From contig CAJTVT010000019.1 in NCBI GenBank assembly GCA_910580015.1, positions 1 to 49,948 of the forward strand: a stretch of 49,948 bases of DNA, in the 5' to 3' direction. Below are positions 41,341-49,251 of this stretch, one piece after another. The notes under the pieces are model-generated. The model made no database searches, was not told where the DNA came from, and saw nothing but the letters and a program-made list of their open reading frames with translations. The position numbers and the translations under genes are program-made. The DNA comes from an uncultured Lachnospiraceae bacterium (GTDB taxonomy: Bacteria; Bacillota; Clostridia; Lachnospirales; Lachnospiraceae). Positions within the stretch are counted from its first letter, which is position 1; each line of letters opens with the position of its first letter.

Positions 41341-42390
41341 TTAATAACCATAAGTATCAACATCTTGCTGTGTGATAGTAGCACCGTCAAAACCTTTCTC
41401 TTCCATGACGGTTACCTTCTCAGCAGGAGGATTGCCAGCTTCCAGATCCTGAATTACCTGATCAATGTAAGAAGCCTGGTATGGGTTACACTGTCCATCA
41501 TAGTTCCAATTTCCCTTGAGCAGTTCTTCCAATGCCCACTTGTTGGACTCAAATCCCATGATAATTACGTCCTTACCAACACCATGAGAAATATTAGCCG
41601 CGTCAAGAGCCGCAACCGCACCCTTGGCCATATCATCATTCTCTGCGTAGATTACATTAAATTTGTCACCACTTTCGATGGCGGTCTGAACGATCTGCTG
41701 GGCTCTCTCAGCACTCCATTCTGCGGTCTGTTGTGTTACCATTTTCCACTTATCATCTTCCTGAACCTTTTTATCAAGAGCTTCCGAACGTCCTTTCTGG
41801 GGATTAGATCCGATCGTTCCCTGAATATGAATAATATTGTACTCTTCAAGGTTCTGACCCGCTAACCACTCAACTGCTGTCTGCCCTTCTCTATTCATAT
41901 CAGACATGATAGACGTCTCGTAAAGACTTTCATCTACATCAATGGTACGGTCATATAAAATTACCCTTATTCCCTGTGTTTGGGCATCTTTAAGAACAGA
42001 ATCCCATCCCTCTGTATCTGCTGCGGAGAGAAGAAGATAATCTACACCATCCTCAATAAATTTCTGAGCTGCTGTAATCTGCTCAGCATTCTTCAAACTG
42101 TATGCAAAAGACGCATCATATCCATTTTCTTTTGTAAATGTTTGTTGTAAATCTTTGACATTTGCAGTACGATAGCTAGATTCATTGGGATCATTGTTGA
42201 TAATGCCAACCTTAATCAAATCTTCCAATGTGTCATCCTCGTCACCTGCTGCGTCATCTTTCGCTGTATCATCTGTTGTACCATCATTTGTTGATGGTGA
42301 ATCGTTTTTCGTGTCGCCGCCAGCGCATCCAACTACTGTTACTGCAACCAGAACTACAGCAAGAAAAGCTGTTAATTTCTTTTTTAACAT
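41341..42390 (-). CDS. Sugar ABC-type substrate-binding lipoprotein (RbsB-like)
   Basis: 349 residues; GGGAGG before the ATG. Lipoprotein signal with VTVVGCAGG (Cys about 22), then an Asp/Thr-rich spacer (about 25-55). The periplasmic-binding-protein fold of the LacI/RbsB type follows: VGIINNDPNESSYRTANV, DYLLLSAADTEGWDSVL, VILYDRTIDVD, IHIQGTIGSNPQKGRSE, NVIYAENDDMAKGAVAALD and GMFE-like IMGFESNKWALEELL. Members bind ribose, galactose, xylose or arabinose. No ATPase or permease gene is adjacent; the neighbour upstream is a chemoreceptor, so it may feed a shared transporter or act in sensing. Confidence 0.88.
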   Translation of the reverse strand: MLKKKLTAFLAVVLVAVTVVGCAGGDTKNDSPSTNDGTTDDTAKDDAAGDEDDTLEDLIKVGIINNDPNESSYRTANVKDLQQTFTKENGYDASFAYSLKNAEQITAAQKFIEDGVDYLLLSAADTEGWDSVLKDAQTQGIRVILYDRTIDVDESLYETSIMSDMNREGQTAVEWLAGQNLEEYNIIHIQGTIGSNPQKGRSEALDKKVQEDDKWKMVTQQTAEWSAERAQQIVQTAIESGDKFNVIYAENDDMAKGAVAALDAANISHGVGKDVIIMGFESNKWALEELLKGNWNYDGQCNPYQASYIDQVIQDLEAGNPPAEKVTVMEEKGFDGATITQQDVDTYGY

Positions 42391-42435
42391 TTTACATGTC
42401 CTCCCTTTTTTCGGCTTCCAGCCGTTCGTGTTTTC

Positions 42436-42464
42436 ATTTTAAGATTTTTTGTTCTTTTCGTCAA
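42436..42464 (-). promoter_or_regulatory. Promoter of the sugar-binding protein gene
   Basis: Minus strand TTGACG (42464-42459), 17 nt, TAAAAT (42441-42436), 45 nt before the ATG. A small CGGCT/AGCCG hairpin is in the leader. Confidence 0.7.
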
Positions 42465-42530
42465 TACGTAGCAAACATTACTTTTTCATTATTGCTTTCT
42501 GTCAGATAAGTTCTGGTACAACAATGAAAG

Positions 42531-42553
42531 GGCTGGTGCCAACAGCGCCAGCC
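42531..42553 (-). terminator. Terminator after the chemoreceptor gene
   Basis: GGCTGG/CCAGCC (42531-42536, 42548-42553) with inner GC pairs; the minus-strand tail is CTTTCATTG. A moderate terminator 30 nt after the stop. Confidence 0.6.
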
Positions 42554-42584
42554 TCAATCTCTATCTTTCTTTTTTATGTATTGA

Positions 42585-44315
42585 TTACAATTGAAAAAAT
42601 TTCATCTGTTCATCCATCTGACTTGATAATTCCATCAGACTGTCAGCCGCCTCTGCTAAAAGGTTAATCGTTGCACCCAGCTCTTGCATTGACGCCGTAG
42701 TCTCTTGAGCTGAAGCCGCATTTTCCTCAGAAAGCGCTGAGAGATTTGCAATCACATCCATCACATTCTTCCGGGAAGCGTCACAGATCTTCGTCTTCTC
42801 CTCAATCATAGCCGTATCTTCTCTGGTCTTTATAATTCCCTCTTCCAACTCGGCAAATCCTCGCTGTGTGGTTTCCAGTTTCTGGCGCTGATCTGCAATG
42901 ATCTCTTCCACCTCCTGCATAATTTTCACGGTCATATTGGATTCTGCAATCAAAGAGGCAATGATATCTGCAATAGTCTGTGCTGAACTGCTGGATTCAT
43001 CCGCAAGTTTTTGTATCTCAGATGCAACTACTGCAAAACCTTTTCCAAACTCTCCAGCCCTTGCTGCCTCGATGCTGGCATTTAAAGACAATAGGGAAGT
43101 TTGACTAGCAATGGAAGAAATAAAATCCACTGCTTCTCGAATCTTCTGAGCTGAGTCATTGGTTGCATAAATCTGTTCCCCAATCTTATGCACTGCATCA
43201 TCTGTTCTATGAATGGAATCTGCCAAATTGCGCATGATCTCCGCAGAAGTGTCACCTGCCTGCTTCATGTCAATGGAAGCGGCATGTAGCTTGTCCACAC
43301 CCCCAACAATCTGTTCTATCATAGCTCCCATCTCCATAATCTGCCCAGAAGCATGTTCTATTTCTTCTGCCTGGGAAGTGGCTCCCAAAGAAATCTCCTC
43401 CACTGCTTTGCCCATTTCTGCCGCATTGACATTCACACGCTCCGCCATCTCATCCAAGGACTGTCCCGAATTCATAAGATCACCAGACGAACGCTGAATG
43501 TAACGCAGTATCTTTGATATTTCAGTGATCAGATTATCCAGCGCCTTGCCAATTTTTCCAAGCTCATCCCTGCGTGCCTGTAGCTTAGAATCGACTGTAA
43601 CATCCATATTACCTGTGGCAAGCTGTTCAATCACATTCTCCGAAGTCTGAACTGCTTTGGAAAGATTTCTGGAAAAACATACAATAAATATCACACAGAT
43701 CAGAATAATCCCAATACAGAGCAACACAACTTTCAAAATTTCTGCATAAATAAATTTCCGAATCCCGCTGCTTGGCTCTCCTGCAAAGATCATACCCACA
43801 ATTGTCCCATCCGCCCCCTTCAACGGTATATAACAGCAAAAATATTCTTCCCCATTCAGCTCAAAATCCTTGTCTACAAAGCTTATTCCTTGGTCCAAAA
43901 CTAGATTCCGTACATATTCCGAAGCCTGCGTCCCCACGATTCGTTCGTTGGTGTTTTGATCGGTCAGAGTTGTAATCCTGCGGATATCTCCAAAAAACAA
44001 TGTAAGTTCAATCCCGCTCTCCTGTGCGAATGCATCAATATACGGCAGACGCTCCAAGAGATTTTCTTCTCCTTTATATAAAGTCTCTCCTTCCAGACGA
44101 AAGTCCCCTTCATCGATTGCATTTAAGGTTTGCTCCACACCATTCACAATATCCTGTAAACGCTTTATCGCCTCCTCCTCCATTCCCTGTCTAATGATTT
44201 TAGCAGAGAACAAGGTCCCGATCATCGCAAGGGCAAGCAACGGCCCCAATGCAATCAACAGAATTTTTGCCATAACACCCATTTTCACTCTGGTATTTCC
44301 AACATCTTCTCTCAT
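42585..44315 (-). CDS. Methyl-accepting chemotaxis protein
   Basis: 576 residues from the ATG at 44315; GGAAGGA lies 9 nt upstream, while upstream in-frame starts have none. First helix (about 14-36), an outer single-Cache-like sensor (about 40-195; IDAFAQESGIELTLFFGD, FELNGEEYFCCYIPLKG, GMIFAGEP), second helix (about 205-228), HAMP (to about 280), then the signalling coiled coil with the tip IASQTSLLSLNASIEAARAG and FGKGFAVVASEIQKLADES. The tip couples to CheA/CheW, which are not in the window. Its Cache-like domain may bind small acids or read the nearby sugar-binding protein; the latter is inference. Confidence 0.92.
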   Translation of the reverse strand: MREDVGNTRVKMGVMAKILLIALGPLLALAMIGTLFSAKIIRQGMEEEAIKRLQDIVNGVEQTLNAIDEGDFRLEGETLYKGEENLLERLPYIDAFAQESGIELTLFFGDIRRITTLTDQNTNERIVGTQASEYVRNLVLDQGISFVDKDFELNGEEYFCCYIPLKGADGTIVGMIFAGEPSSGIRKFIYAEILKVVLLCIGIILICVIFIVCFSRNLSKAVQTSENVIEQLATGNMDVTVDSKLQARRDELGKIGKALDNLITEISKILRYIQRSSGDLMNSGQSLDEMAERVNVNAAEMGKAVEEISLGATSQAEEIEHASGQIMEMGAMIEQIVGGVDKLHAASIDMKQAGDTSAEIMRNLADSIHRTDDAVHKIGEQIYATNDSAQKIREAVDFISSIASQTSLLSLNASIEAARAGEFGKGFAVVASEIQKLADESSSSAQTIADIIASLIAESNMTVKIMQEVEEIIADQRQKLETTQRGFAELEEGIIKTREDTAMIEEKTKICDASRKNVMDVIANLSALSEENAASAQETTASMQELGATINLLAEAADSLMELSSQMDEQMKFFQL

Positions 44316-44362
44316 GTCCGCCATTCCTTCCATATTTAACTGCAATCCACATTTGTGAAATT

Positions 44363-44391
44363 GATATAGTATATACGTAAAATTATATCAA
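44363..44391 (-). promoter_or_regulatory. Chemoreceptor promoter
   Basis: Minus strand TTGATA (44391-44386), 17 nt, TATATC (44368-44363), about 50 nt before the start. It is vegetative in type, not sigma-28. Confidence 0.5.
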
Positions 44392-44439
44392 ACTCTCCAA
44401 AATTTCGCCACTAAAAAATATAATATTTATGCAAGCATC

Positions 44440-45051
44440 TTAAATGGCCTCTATCCACTTTCGAAGTTCCAGCACCTTACTATCAATCTGCTGAATTGCA
44501 TTGGCATACTCTTTCAACTCCCTGCCAATATTTTTGGCCTCTCGATTTTCCTTCTTATATTGAAGCTGGTAATCCAACCCTGCCCAATAATCCATAGCAG
44601 AAGTTCGAAGCTGCACCTCTATTTTAATCCAATGCACTTCTGACTGAAAAGAAATGGGCACTCGAAAAATTAGATGCATACTGCGATAACCGCTCTTTTT
44701 CGGCTTTTTTATATAGTCCTTTTCTTTCAACAATCTCATATCCTTCTGGGCGCAGAGCATTTCTGCAATCTGATAGAGGTCGTCTGTGTAAGTGCACACA
44801 GCACGTACCCCCACCATATCATTTATATGTTCGCTCACTGACTCTATCGTTTCTGGCAGTCCCTTGCGTTTCAGTTTCCCTGCAATGCTGTCATAGGATT
44901 TAATTCGGCTGGACATATTGTGAATGACCTTCCTTCCAAAACGCATGCCAAGCTCTGCATTAATAATTTGCAGTTTTGCATTCATCAGGCTAATCCCGCA
45001 TTCGCATTTAACCACAAACTCTTCCTGCTGCAAATATTCCTTTAAATCCAT
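44440..45051 (-). CDS. Small alarmone synthetase (RelA/SpoT synthetase domain)
   Basis: 203 residues from the ATG at 45051 (AAGGAGG upstream); longer frames run into the terminator at 45095-45143. Only the (p)ppGpp synthetase domain is present: SSRIKSYDSIAGKLKRKG (ATP site), INDMVGVRAVCTY (catalytic Asp), KKPKKSGYRSMHLI and EVQLRTSAMDYWAGLDYQ. No hydrolase, TGS or ACT part, so it is a RelQ/RelP-class enzyme making ppGpp under stress. A C-terminal helix (about 180-203) supports tetramer formation in relatives. Own transcription unit downstream of the DUF1015 terminator. Confidence 0.92.
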   Translation of the reverse strand: MDLKEYLQQEEFVVKCECGISLMNAKLQIINAELGMRFGRKVIHNMSSRIKSYDSIAGKLKRKGLPETIESVSEHINDMVGVRAVCTYTDDLYQIAEMLCAQKDMRLLKEKDYIKKPKKSGYRSMHLIFRVPISFQSEVHWIKIEVQLRTSAMDYWAGLDYQLQYKKENREAKNIGRELKEYANAIQQIDSKVLELRKWIEAI

Positions 45052-45094
45052 TCCTTCCTCCTTGTTCTCACCTGATTTTACAGGGCCGTCCATC

Positions 45095-45143
45095 AAAATA
45101 GTCCGGTTCCTTCCTGTACTGTGTTTCAGGAAGATACCGGACT
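45095..45143 (-). terminator. Terminator after the DUF1015 gene
   Basis: AGTCCGGT/ACCGGACT outer stem with TTCCTG/CAGGAA inside, then TATTTT on the minus strand. It lies 39 nt after the DUF1015 stop and separates that gene from the alarmone synthetase. Confidence 0.85.
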
Positions 45144-45181
45144 GTATTCTGTCACAGCGTTTTACTGCGCCATCTCTTTGA

Positions 45182-46417
45182 TCATAATGCGTGAATAAAA
45201 ATTCCGCTTCTTAATTTTGGTTCAAACCAAGTAGATTTTGGCGGCATAAGCTTTCCTGCATCTGCCACTGCAAACAATTCCTGAATAGAAGTTGGATACA
45301 TGGCGAATGCTACCTTACAATCTGTGCCGCACCGCCTCTCCAATTCTTCCATTCCACGAATTCCTCCTACAAAATCAATTCTGCTGTCTGTCTTTGGATC
45401 CTGTATTCCAAGCACCGGAGCCAAAAGTTTCTTTTGCAGCAGTGATACATCCAACCCTTCTACCGGATCCTCCGGAATCTCATCTGGTGAAATCTTACAT
45501 CGGTACCAGTTCCCTGCCAGATACATGGAGAATTCCCCCTTCTCCCCAGGTTTTATCTTCTGCCCTTCTATGGGCTCTACTTGCAATATTTGTGACACCT
45601 TATCGAAAAATGCCTCCTCAGACATACCATTCAGATCTCTGACCACCCGGTTGTAATCCATAATCATAAGCTGTTCGTCCGGAAACAGCACCGAGAGGAA
45701 ATAATTAAACTCCTCCTCATTCTTATATCCAGGATTGGCTTCCCTGCGCATCTGCCCTACTCTCACTGCTGAAGCTGCCCGGTGGTGCCCATCTGCAATA
45801 TAAATTTCACCGATGGAGGAAAAAGCAGATTCCACCGTCTGAATCTGTTCCTGTTCAGAAATTCTCCAAACTCTATGACGGATTCCATCCTCCGATACAA
45901 AATCATACAGGGGCTCTTTCTGTTTTACCACATCCACCACCGCATTAATTGTCGGATTGGAGCGATATGCCAAAAAGATCGGTCCAGTCTGTGCGTTACA
46001 ACGATTCACATGACAAATCCGATCCTGCTCTTTCTCCGCCCTGGTATTTTCGTGTTTCTTTATCACACCCTGCTCATAATCATCGATGGATGCGCAGGCT
46101 GTAATTCCAGTTTGCGTACGGCCATCCATCGTAAGTTCATATATATAGTAACAACTCATCTCTTCCTTCACAAAGGAACCATCTGCCACCATCTCCCACA
46201 GAGTATCGTGTGCCTTCTGATACACCTCTTTCGCATACATATCTATGGAATCCTCAAACTGTGTCTCCGCCCGATCTATTTTCAAAAAGCTGTCTGGGTT
46301 CTTCGCCACTTCTTCCTTTGCTTCCCTGCGATTATATACATCATAGGGAAGTGCTGCTATTTTATCTGCTTTTTCTTTGCTGGGCCTAATTGCACAAAAC
46401 GGTCTAATTACTGCCAT
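45182..46417 (-). CDS. DUF1015 family protein
   Basis: 411 residues from the ATG at 46417 (AGAGGAG upstream), typical family length. It starts AVIRPFCAIRPSKEKADK and has LPYDVYNRREA near 25, then RADHE-type HENTRAEKEQDR near 120, and YIADGHHRAASAVR near 215. The last motif recalls the DGxHR active site of the ParB/sulfiredoxin fold, to which some kinases of free serine belong. The biochemical role of bacterial DUF1015 proteins is not settled; I would not assign one. It lies 26 nt after nth and shares its direction. Confidence 0.85.
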   Translation of the reverse strand: MAVIRPFCAIRPSKEKADKIAALPYDVYNRREAKEEVAKNPDSFLKIDRAETQFEDSIDMYAKEVYQKAHDTLWEMVADGSFVKEEMSCYYIYELTMDGRTQTGITACASIDDYEQGVIKKHENTRAEKEQDRICHVNRCNAQTGPIFLAYRSNPTINAVVDVVKQKEPLYDFVSEDGIRHRVWRISEQEQIQTVESAFSSIGEIYIADGHHRAASAVRVGQMRREANPGYKNEEEFNYFLSVLFPDEQLMIMDYNRVVRDLNGMSEEAFFDKVSQILQVEPIEGQKIKPGEKGEFSMYLAGNWYRCKISPDEIPEDPVEGLDVSLLQKKLLAPVLGIQDPKTDSRIDFVGGIRGMEELERRCGTDCKVAFAMYPTSIQELFAVADAGKLMPPKSTWFEPKLRSGIFIHAL

Positions 46418-46443
46418 ATTTTCTCCTCTTTTCTTGATTAAAT

Positions 46444-47082
46444 TCATTTCACCCCATTGCGGGCACAAATATCCTGAACACAACATCGCTCACAATGCGG
46501 GCTGGTGCGGGCTGTGCAGACATCTCTGCCATGGTATACCAGTCGGTGGCAGAAATCGCTCCCCTCCATTGGAGGAATCAATTTCCACAACTCCATCTCT
46601 ACCTTTTTGGGATCTTTTATCTGATCCACCAATCCCATACGATTTACGAGACGAATACAGTGCGTATCTGTGACAATTGCAGGTTTATGGAACACATCCC
46701 CCATAATCAAATTCGCACTTTTTCTCCCCACGCCTGGCAACTTGAGCAGAGCGTCGAAATCCTCTGGCACCATCCCATGATACTCCTCATGTAAAATTTT
46801 CATACATGCGCTGATATCCCGTGCCTTACTCTTCCCAAGGCCACAGGGCCTTACGATCTTTTCAATTTCCTCCACTGGGGCTTCTGCCAAAGACTTTACA
46901 TCTGGGTATCTGGCATACAAACCCTCCACCACCACATTGACTCGTGCATCCGTACACTGAGCCGCCAGACGAACACTTACCAGAAGTTTCCACGCCTGAT
47001 TATAATCCAAGGTACATCCCGCATCTGGGTATTCCTGTTTCAATCTTTGAATCAGCTCTAAGGCCAGTTCCTCTTTGGTCAT
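46444..47082 (-). CDS. nth: Endonuclease III
   Basis: Removes oxidised pyrimidines from DNA and nicks the site. 212 residues from the ATG at 47082 (AAAGGA 8 nt upstream). Helix-hairpin-helix LPGVGRKSANL carries the catalytic Lys (about 120); the catalytic Asp is in VTDTHCIRLVNRMG. The iron-sulfur cysteines at the end are CTARTSPHCERCCVQDIC; spacing is 7-2-5 instead of the usual 6-2-5. First gene of an nth-DUF1015 pair. Confidence 0.95.
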   Translation of the reverse strand: MTKEELALELIQRLKQEYPDAGCTLDYNQAWKLLVSVRLAAQCTDARVNVVVEGLYARYPDVKSLAEAPVEEIEKIVRPCGLGKSKARDISACMKILHEEYHGMVPEDFDALLKLPGVGRKSANLIMGDVFHKPAIVTDTHCIRLVNRMGLVDQIKDPKKVEMELWKLIPPMEGSDFCHRLVYHGRDVCTARTSPHCERCCVQDICARNGVK

Positions 47083-47103
47083 CTGAAATTTCCTTTCTTC
47101 TAT

Positions 47104-47137
47104 ATAAATTAATTTCCTGCATAAATTAATTCCCTGC
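47104..47137. repeat. Tandem 17-bp duplication
   Basis: ATAAATTAATTTCCTGC (47104-47120) and ATAAATTAATTCCCTGC (47121-47137) abut with one mismatch, just upstream of nth and at the edge of the remnant gene at 47130. It may mark an old junction. Confidence 0.7.
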
Positions 47138-47354
47138 GACACCGTGCAATAAGAACCTGAACGAAGGGAAAAAATATTCAGGGAAATCCCTGCCTGTCGT
47201 AGTGAAGAACTACAAGGAGACAAGAGCTAAAGCAGCCATTATTTATGTCGGACAGTATTTTGGCGTCTTTCCCTTCCTTGAATTCCTACAGCTCTATGCA
47301 GAATGCACTTTAGAAGTACGACGGCTTCTCGATCCGATTTTGGCTAAAGTATAA
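47130..47354 (+). pseudogene. C-terminal remnant of an unrecognised gene
   Basis: An open frame of 74 codons without a start codon or ribosome site runs to a TAA at 47352. It reads like real protein (GKSLPVVVKNYKETRAKAAI, then YVGQYFGVFPFLEFLQLYAE, ending RRLLDPILAKV). A terminator hairpin follows 1 nt later, as at a true gene end. The frame is cut on its 5' side next to the 17-bp tandem repeat. I do not recognise the family. Confidence 0.45.
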
Positions 47355-47355
47355 C

Positions 47356-47383
47356 AGGCTTTTGGAGCTATTTCCAAAAGCCT
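47356..47383 (+). terminator. Hairpin after the gene remnant
   Basis: AGGCTTTTGGA (47356-47366) and TCCAAAAGCCT (47373-47383): perfect 11-bp stem, 6-nt loop, directly after the remnant's stop. Confidence 0.65.
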
Positions 47384-47451
47384 AATTGAAGTTCTGCTTA
47401 GTTGTGCTTGTTATTGCCGTTATTGTATGGTAAAACATGTATTTAAATAAT

Positions 47452-47561
47452 TAGTGTATTGACCGTATTATATTTAGTTAAACCTATTTATTCATTTTTC
47501 AGCTATTTTTACTGATTATAGAAAATTGAATTAGGCTAAATATGGACAGGTCAATACACTA
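47452..47561. mobile_element. MITE-like inverted-repeat element A
   Basis: TAGTGTATTGACC (47452-47464) and GGTCAATACACTA (47549-47561) are perfect 13-bp terminal inverted repeats of a 110-bp AT-rich element with no coding capacity. TA dinucleotides form both ends, consistent with TA target duplication (inference). Its left end resembles that of element B over about 33 bp. Confidence 0.65.
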
Positions 47562-47724
47562 GTGTACTGACACGTTTATATTTGGTGAAACTACGCAGAA
47601 TTTTCATTCTTCTGCAAGGCAGATTTTCAACGGTGTAGCGGTGGCTACAGCTAGAAAATCTAACGCAGCAGATGGATGAAAAGGCAAGTAGGTTTGCCTA
47701 ATTATAAATGTGTCAGTACACTAG
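47560..47724. mobile_element. MITE-like inverted-repeat element B
   Basis: CTAGTGTACTGACAC (47559-47573) and GTGTCAGTACACTAG (47710-47724) are perfect 15-bp terminal inverted repeats. The element abuts element A, sharing the TA at 47560-47561. Inside lie a GCAGA/TCTGC hairpin and the 54-bp repeat also found at the window start. On the minus strand a short frame (LDFLAVATATPLKICLAEE, stop) ends about 50 bp from the terminus, as the 3' end of an insertion sequence gene would. Confidence 0.7.
47618..47671. repeat. 54-bp exact direct repeat, copy 2
   Basis: Identical to positions 1-54 of the window. Here it is the core of element B. The nested dyads (AGATTTTC/GAAAATCT and TGTAGC/GCTACA) could fold as a hairpin in DNA or RNA. 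Confidence 0.85.
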
Positions 47725-47934
47725 CGTTACGGCAATATCGCCAGGCAAAGGTTGGTAAATCCGCTGCCACACAGTACATAGCAAATCTGCGATACACTTC
47801 CTCATTATAAGCGATATTTACTTAATTTACAATAAGGAATGTGTATTTTAGCAGGACAAACGCAAGATACCGTTACTGGTCACACGTCACTGTTCCGCAC
47901 AGAGAGATTATAACAAAGAAATGGAGGCAACGTA

Positions 47935-48835
47935 ATGAAAAAAAAGGGAATGAAAAGATGGAAGAAATTACTTGCTGGCGCGCTGGCAATGGTAATGATG
48001 CTTGCAGGAATGCCAACATATCGCACCGAGGTGCAAGCGGGAATATCGGAGGATGATTCCGACTATATGATAGAAGAAATAGAAGAAGATGGCGTGGAAA
48101 TTACAAAGTATAACGGGAATGACAACGACGTTGTGATTCCATCAGAGATCGATGGGAAAAAAGTAATCAGAATCGCATCGCGGGCTTTTCGTGGCTGCTA
48201 CAGTTTAGAAAGTTTAACGATTCCCGATTCGGTCACTTCTATCGGGGATGCTGCTTTTAGTGAATGCATCCGTTTAACCAGCTTAACGATTCCAAATTCG
48301 GTCACTTCTATCGGGGATGCTGCTTTTTATGACTGCAACAGTTTAGAAAGCTTAACGATTCCCGATTCGGTCACTTCTATCGGGATTTCTGTTTTTGGTT
48401 TCTGCAACAGTTTAACCAGCTTAACGATTCCAGATTCTGTCACTTCTATCGGGATTTCTGCTTTGGTGCTATGTCAAGAATACCGGGATTGCCGTGATAA
48501 CCATCAAGGCCGGAAAGAATGCCGTCAAGGTGACTGTCAAGGTCAGCCCCAGGAAAGCGTCCATAAAATCAGCAACTGCAGGCAAAGGCAGAAAACTGAC
48601 TGTGAAATGGGCAAAGGACAAGACGGCGTCAGGATATCAGGTGCAGGCAAGCACAGATAAGAATTTCAAAAAAGATGTAAAAACCAAGAAAGTCTCAGCG
48701 GTTTCTTACACATTCACAAAGCTGAAAACAGGAAAGAAATATTATGTAAGGCTCTGCAGTTATAAGAAGTCTGGCAAAGAAACATTGTGCGGCGCATGGA
48801 GCAAGCCCATGCTAAGCAGCAAGATTAAGAAATAA
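47935..48835 (+). pseudogene. BspA-like LRR / fibronectin III surface protein, frameshifted
   Basis: AGGAGG-type site (GGAGG) precedes the ATG. Signal peptide (1-35, ending VQA), a short acidic region, then four leucine-rich repeats of 23 residues (LTIPDSVTSIGDAAF type, BspA/Treponema class). Near 48470 the frame is lost: frame one goes on as an unlikely Cys/Gln/Arg-rich tail to 48660. A second frame, open to 48835, carries the true end: NTGIAVITIKAGKNAVKV, KGRKLTVKWAKDKTASGYQV and YYVRLCSYKKSGKETL, a fibronectin III domain. Most likely a deletion or slippage between repeats broke a larger cell-surface protein. A sequencing or assembly error is possible. Confidence 0.75.
48201..48476 (+). repeat. 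Four 69-bp coding repeats (LRR)
   Basis: Units start at 48201, 48270, 48339 and 48408. They share TTAACGATTCC and TCGGTCACTTCTATCGGG with few changes, each coding one 23-residue leucine-rich repeat. The high DNA identity invites slippage or assembly collapse. Confidence 0.85.
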
Positions 48836-48849
48836 TCCATGATGCAGAA

Positions 48850-48894
48850 AATGATAGCGTTCCCATCCCTTTCCATGATAGGAGCGCTATCATT
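48850..48894 (+). terminator. Terminator after the LRR/FN3 gene
   Basis: AATGATAGCG (48850-48859) and CGCTATCATT (48885-48894), 10-bp stem with 25-nt loop, 15 nt after the end of the fibronectin frame. From 48895 to 49117 I see no gene or clear signal. Confidence 0.6.
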
Positions 48895-49117
48895 TGCCTA
48901 TGGAGCAGTCCTGTTATAAATTTGCTGCCTCCCTTATTCTACAATAATCTCTCGGAATCTTTAAGCCAGCAAATATCAGGCTTTCAGATTCTCTTTTTAT
49001 TAAAACAGCTGGAATCCAGAGCTTTTTCCATCGATGACCAACCATACTGTTCCCTTTTTAAAATCTACAATAAGGAATTCCTAAGTTAGTCTGTGGAAAG
49101 GGGGTTGATTGTTACTT

Positions 49118-49246
49118 CTAATCTTTCCACTTTATTATTTTATTAGGGTCATCGTCATAATCTATGGAAGGCAGACCGATAGAGTCATAGCTATACTTAT
49201 ATGTGTGATAGCTTTTTCCCCTTGTTTCCTTTTCAATAATTTCCAT
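49118..49246 (-). CDS. Small hypothetical ORF after the AbiEii-like gene
   Basis: 42 codons, MEIIEKETRGKSYHTYKYSY... ending DDDPNKIIKWKD, starting 5 nt after the stop of the AbiEii-like gene. No ribosome site is evident. It is acidic and Tyr-rich. It may be the displaced tail of an originally longer gene or a small partner; low certainty. Confidence 0.3.
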   Translation of the reverse strand: MEIIEKETRGKSYHTYKYSYDSIGLPSIDYDDDPNKIIKWKD

Positions 49247-49251
49247 ATATT

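Noticed and set aside
48201..48476. Regular 69-bp repeats that could be taken for a CRISPR array
   Set aside because: The repeats are contiguous coding units of 23 codons with no spacers and give leucine-rich repeat protein.
47828..49078. 13-bp TACAATAAGGAAT present on both sides of the LRR gene
   Set aside because: Short, AT-rich and without inverted ends or a transposase; probably chance, though it could mark an insertion.
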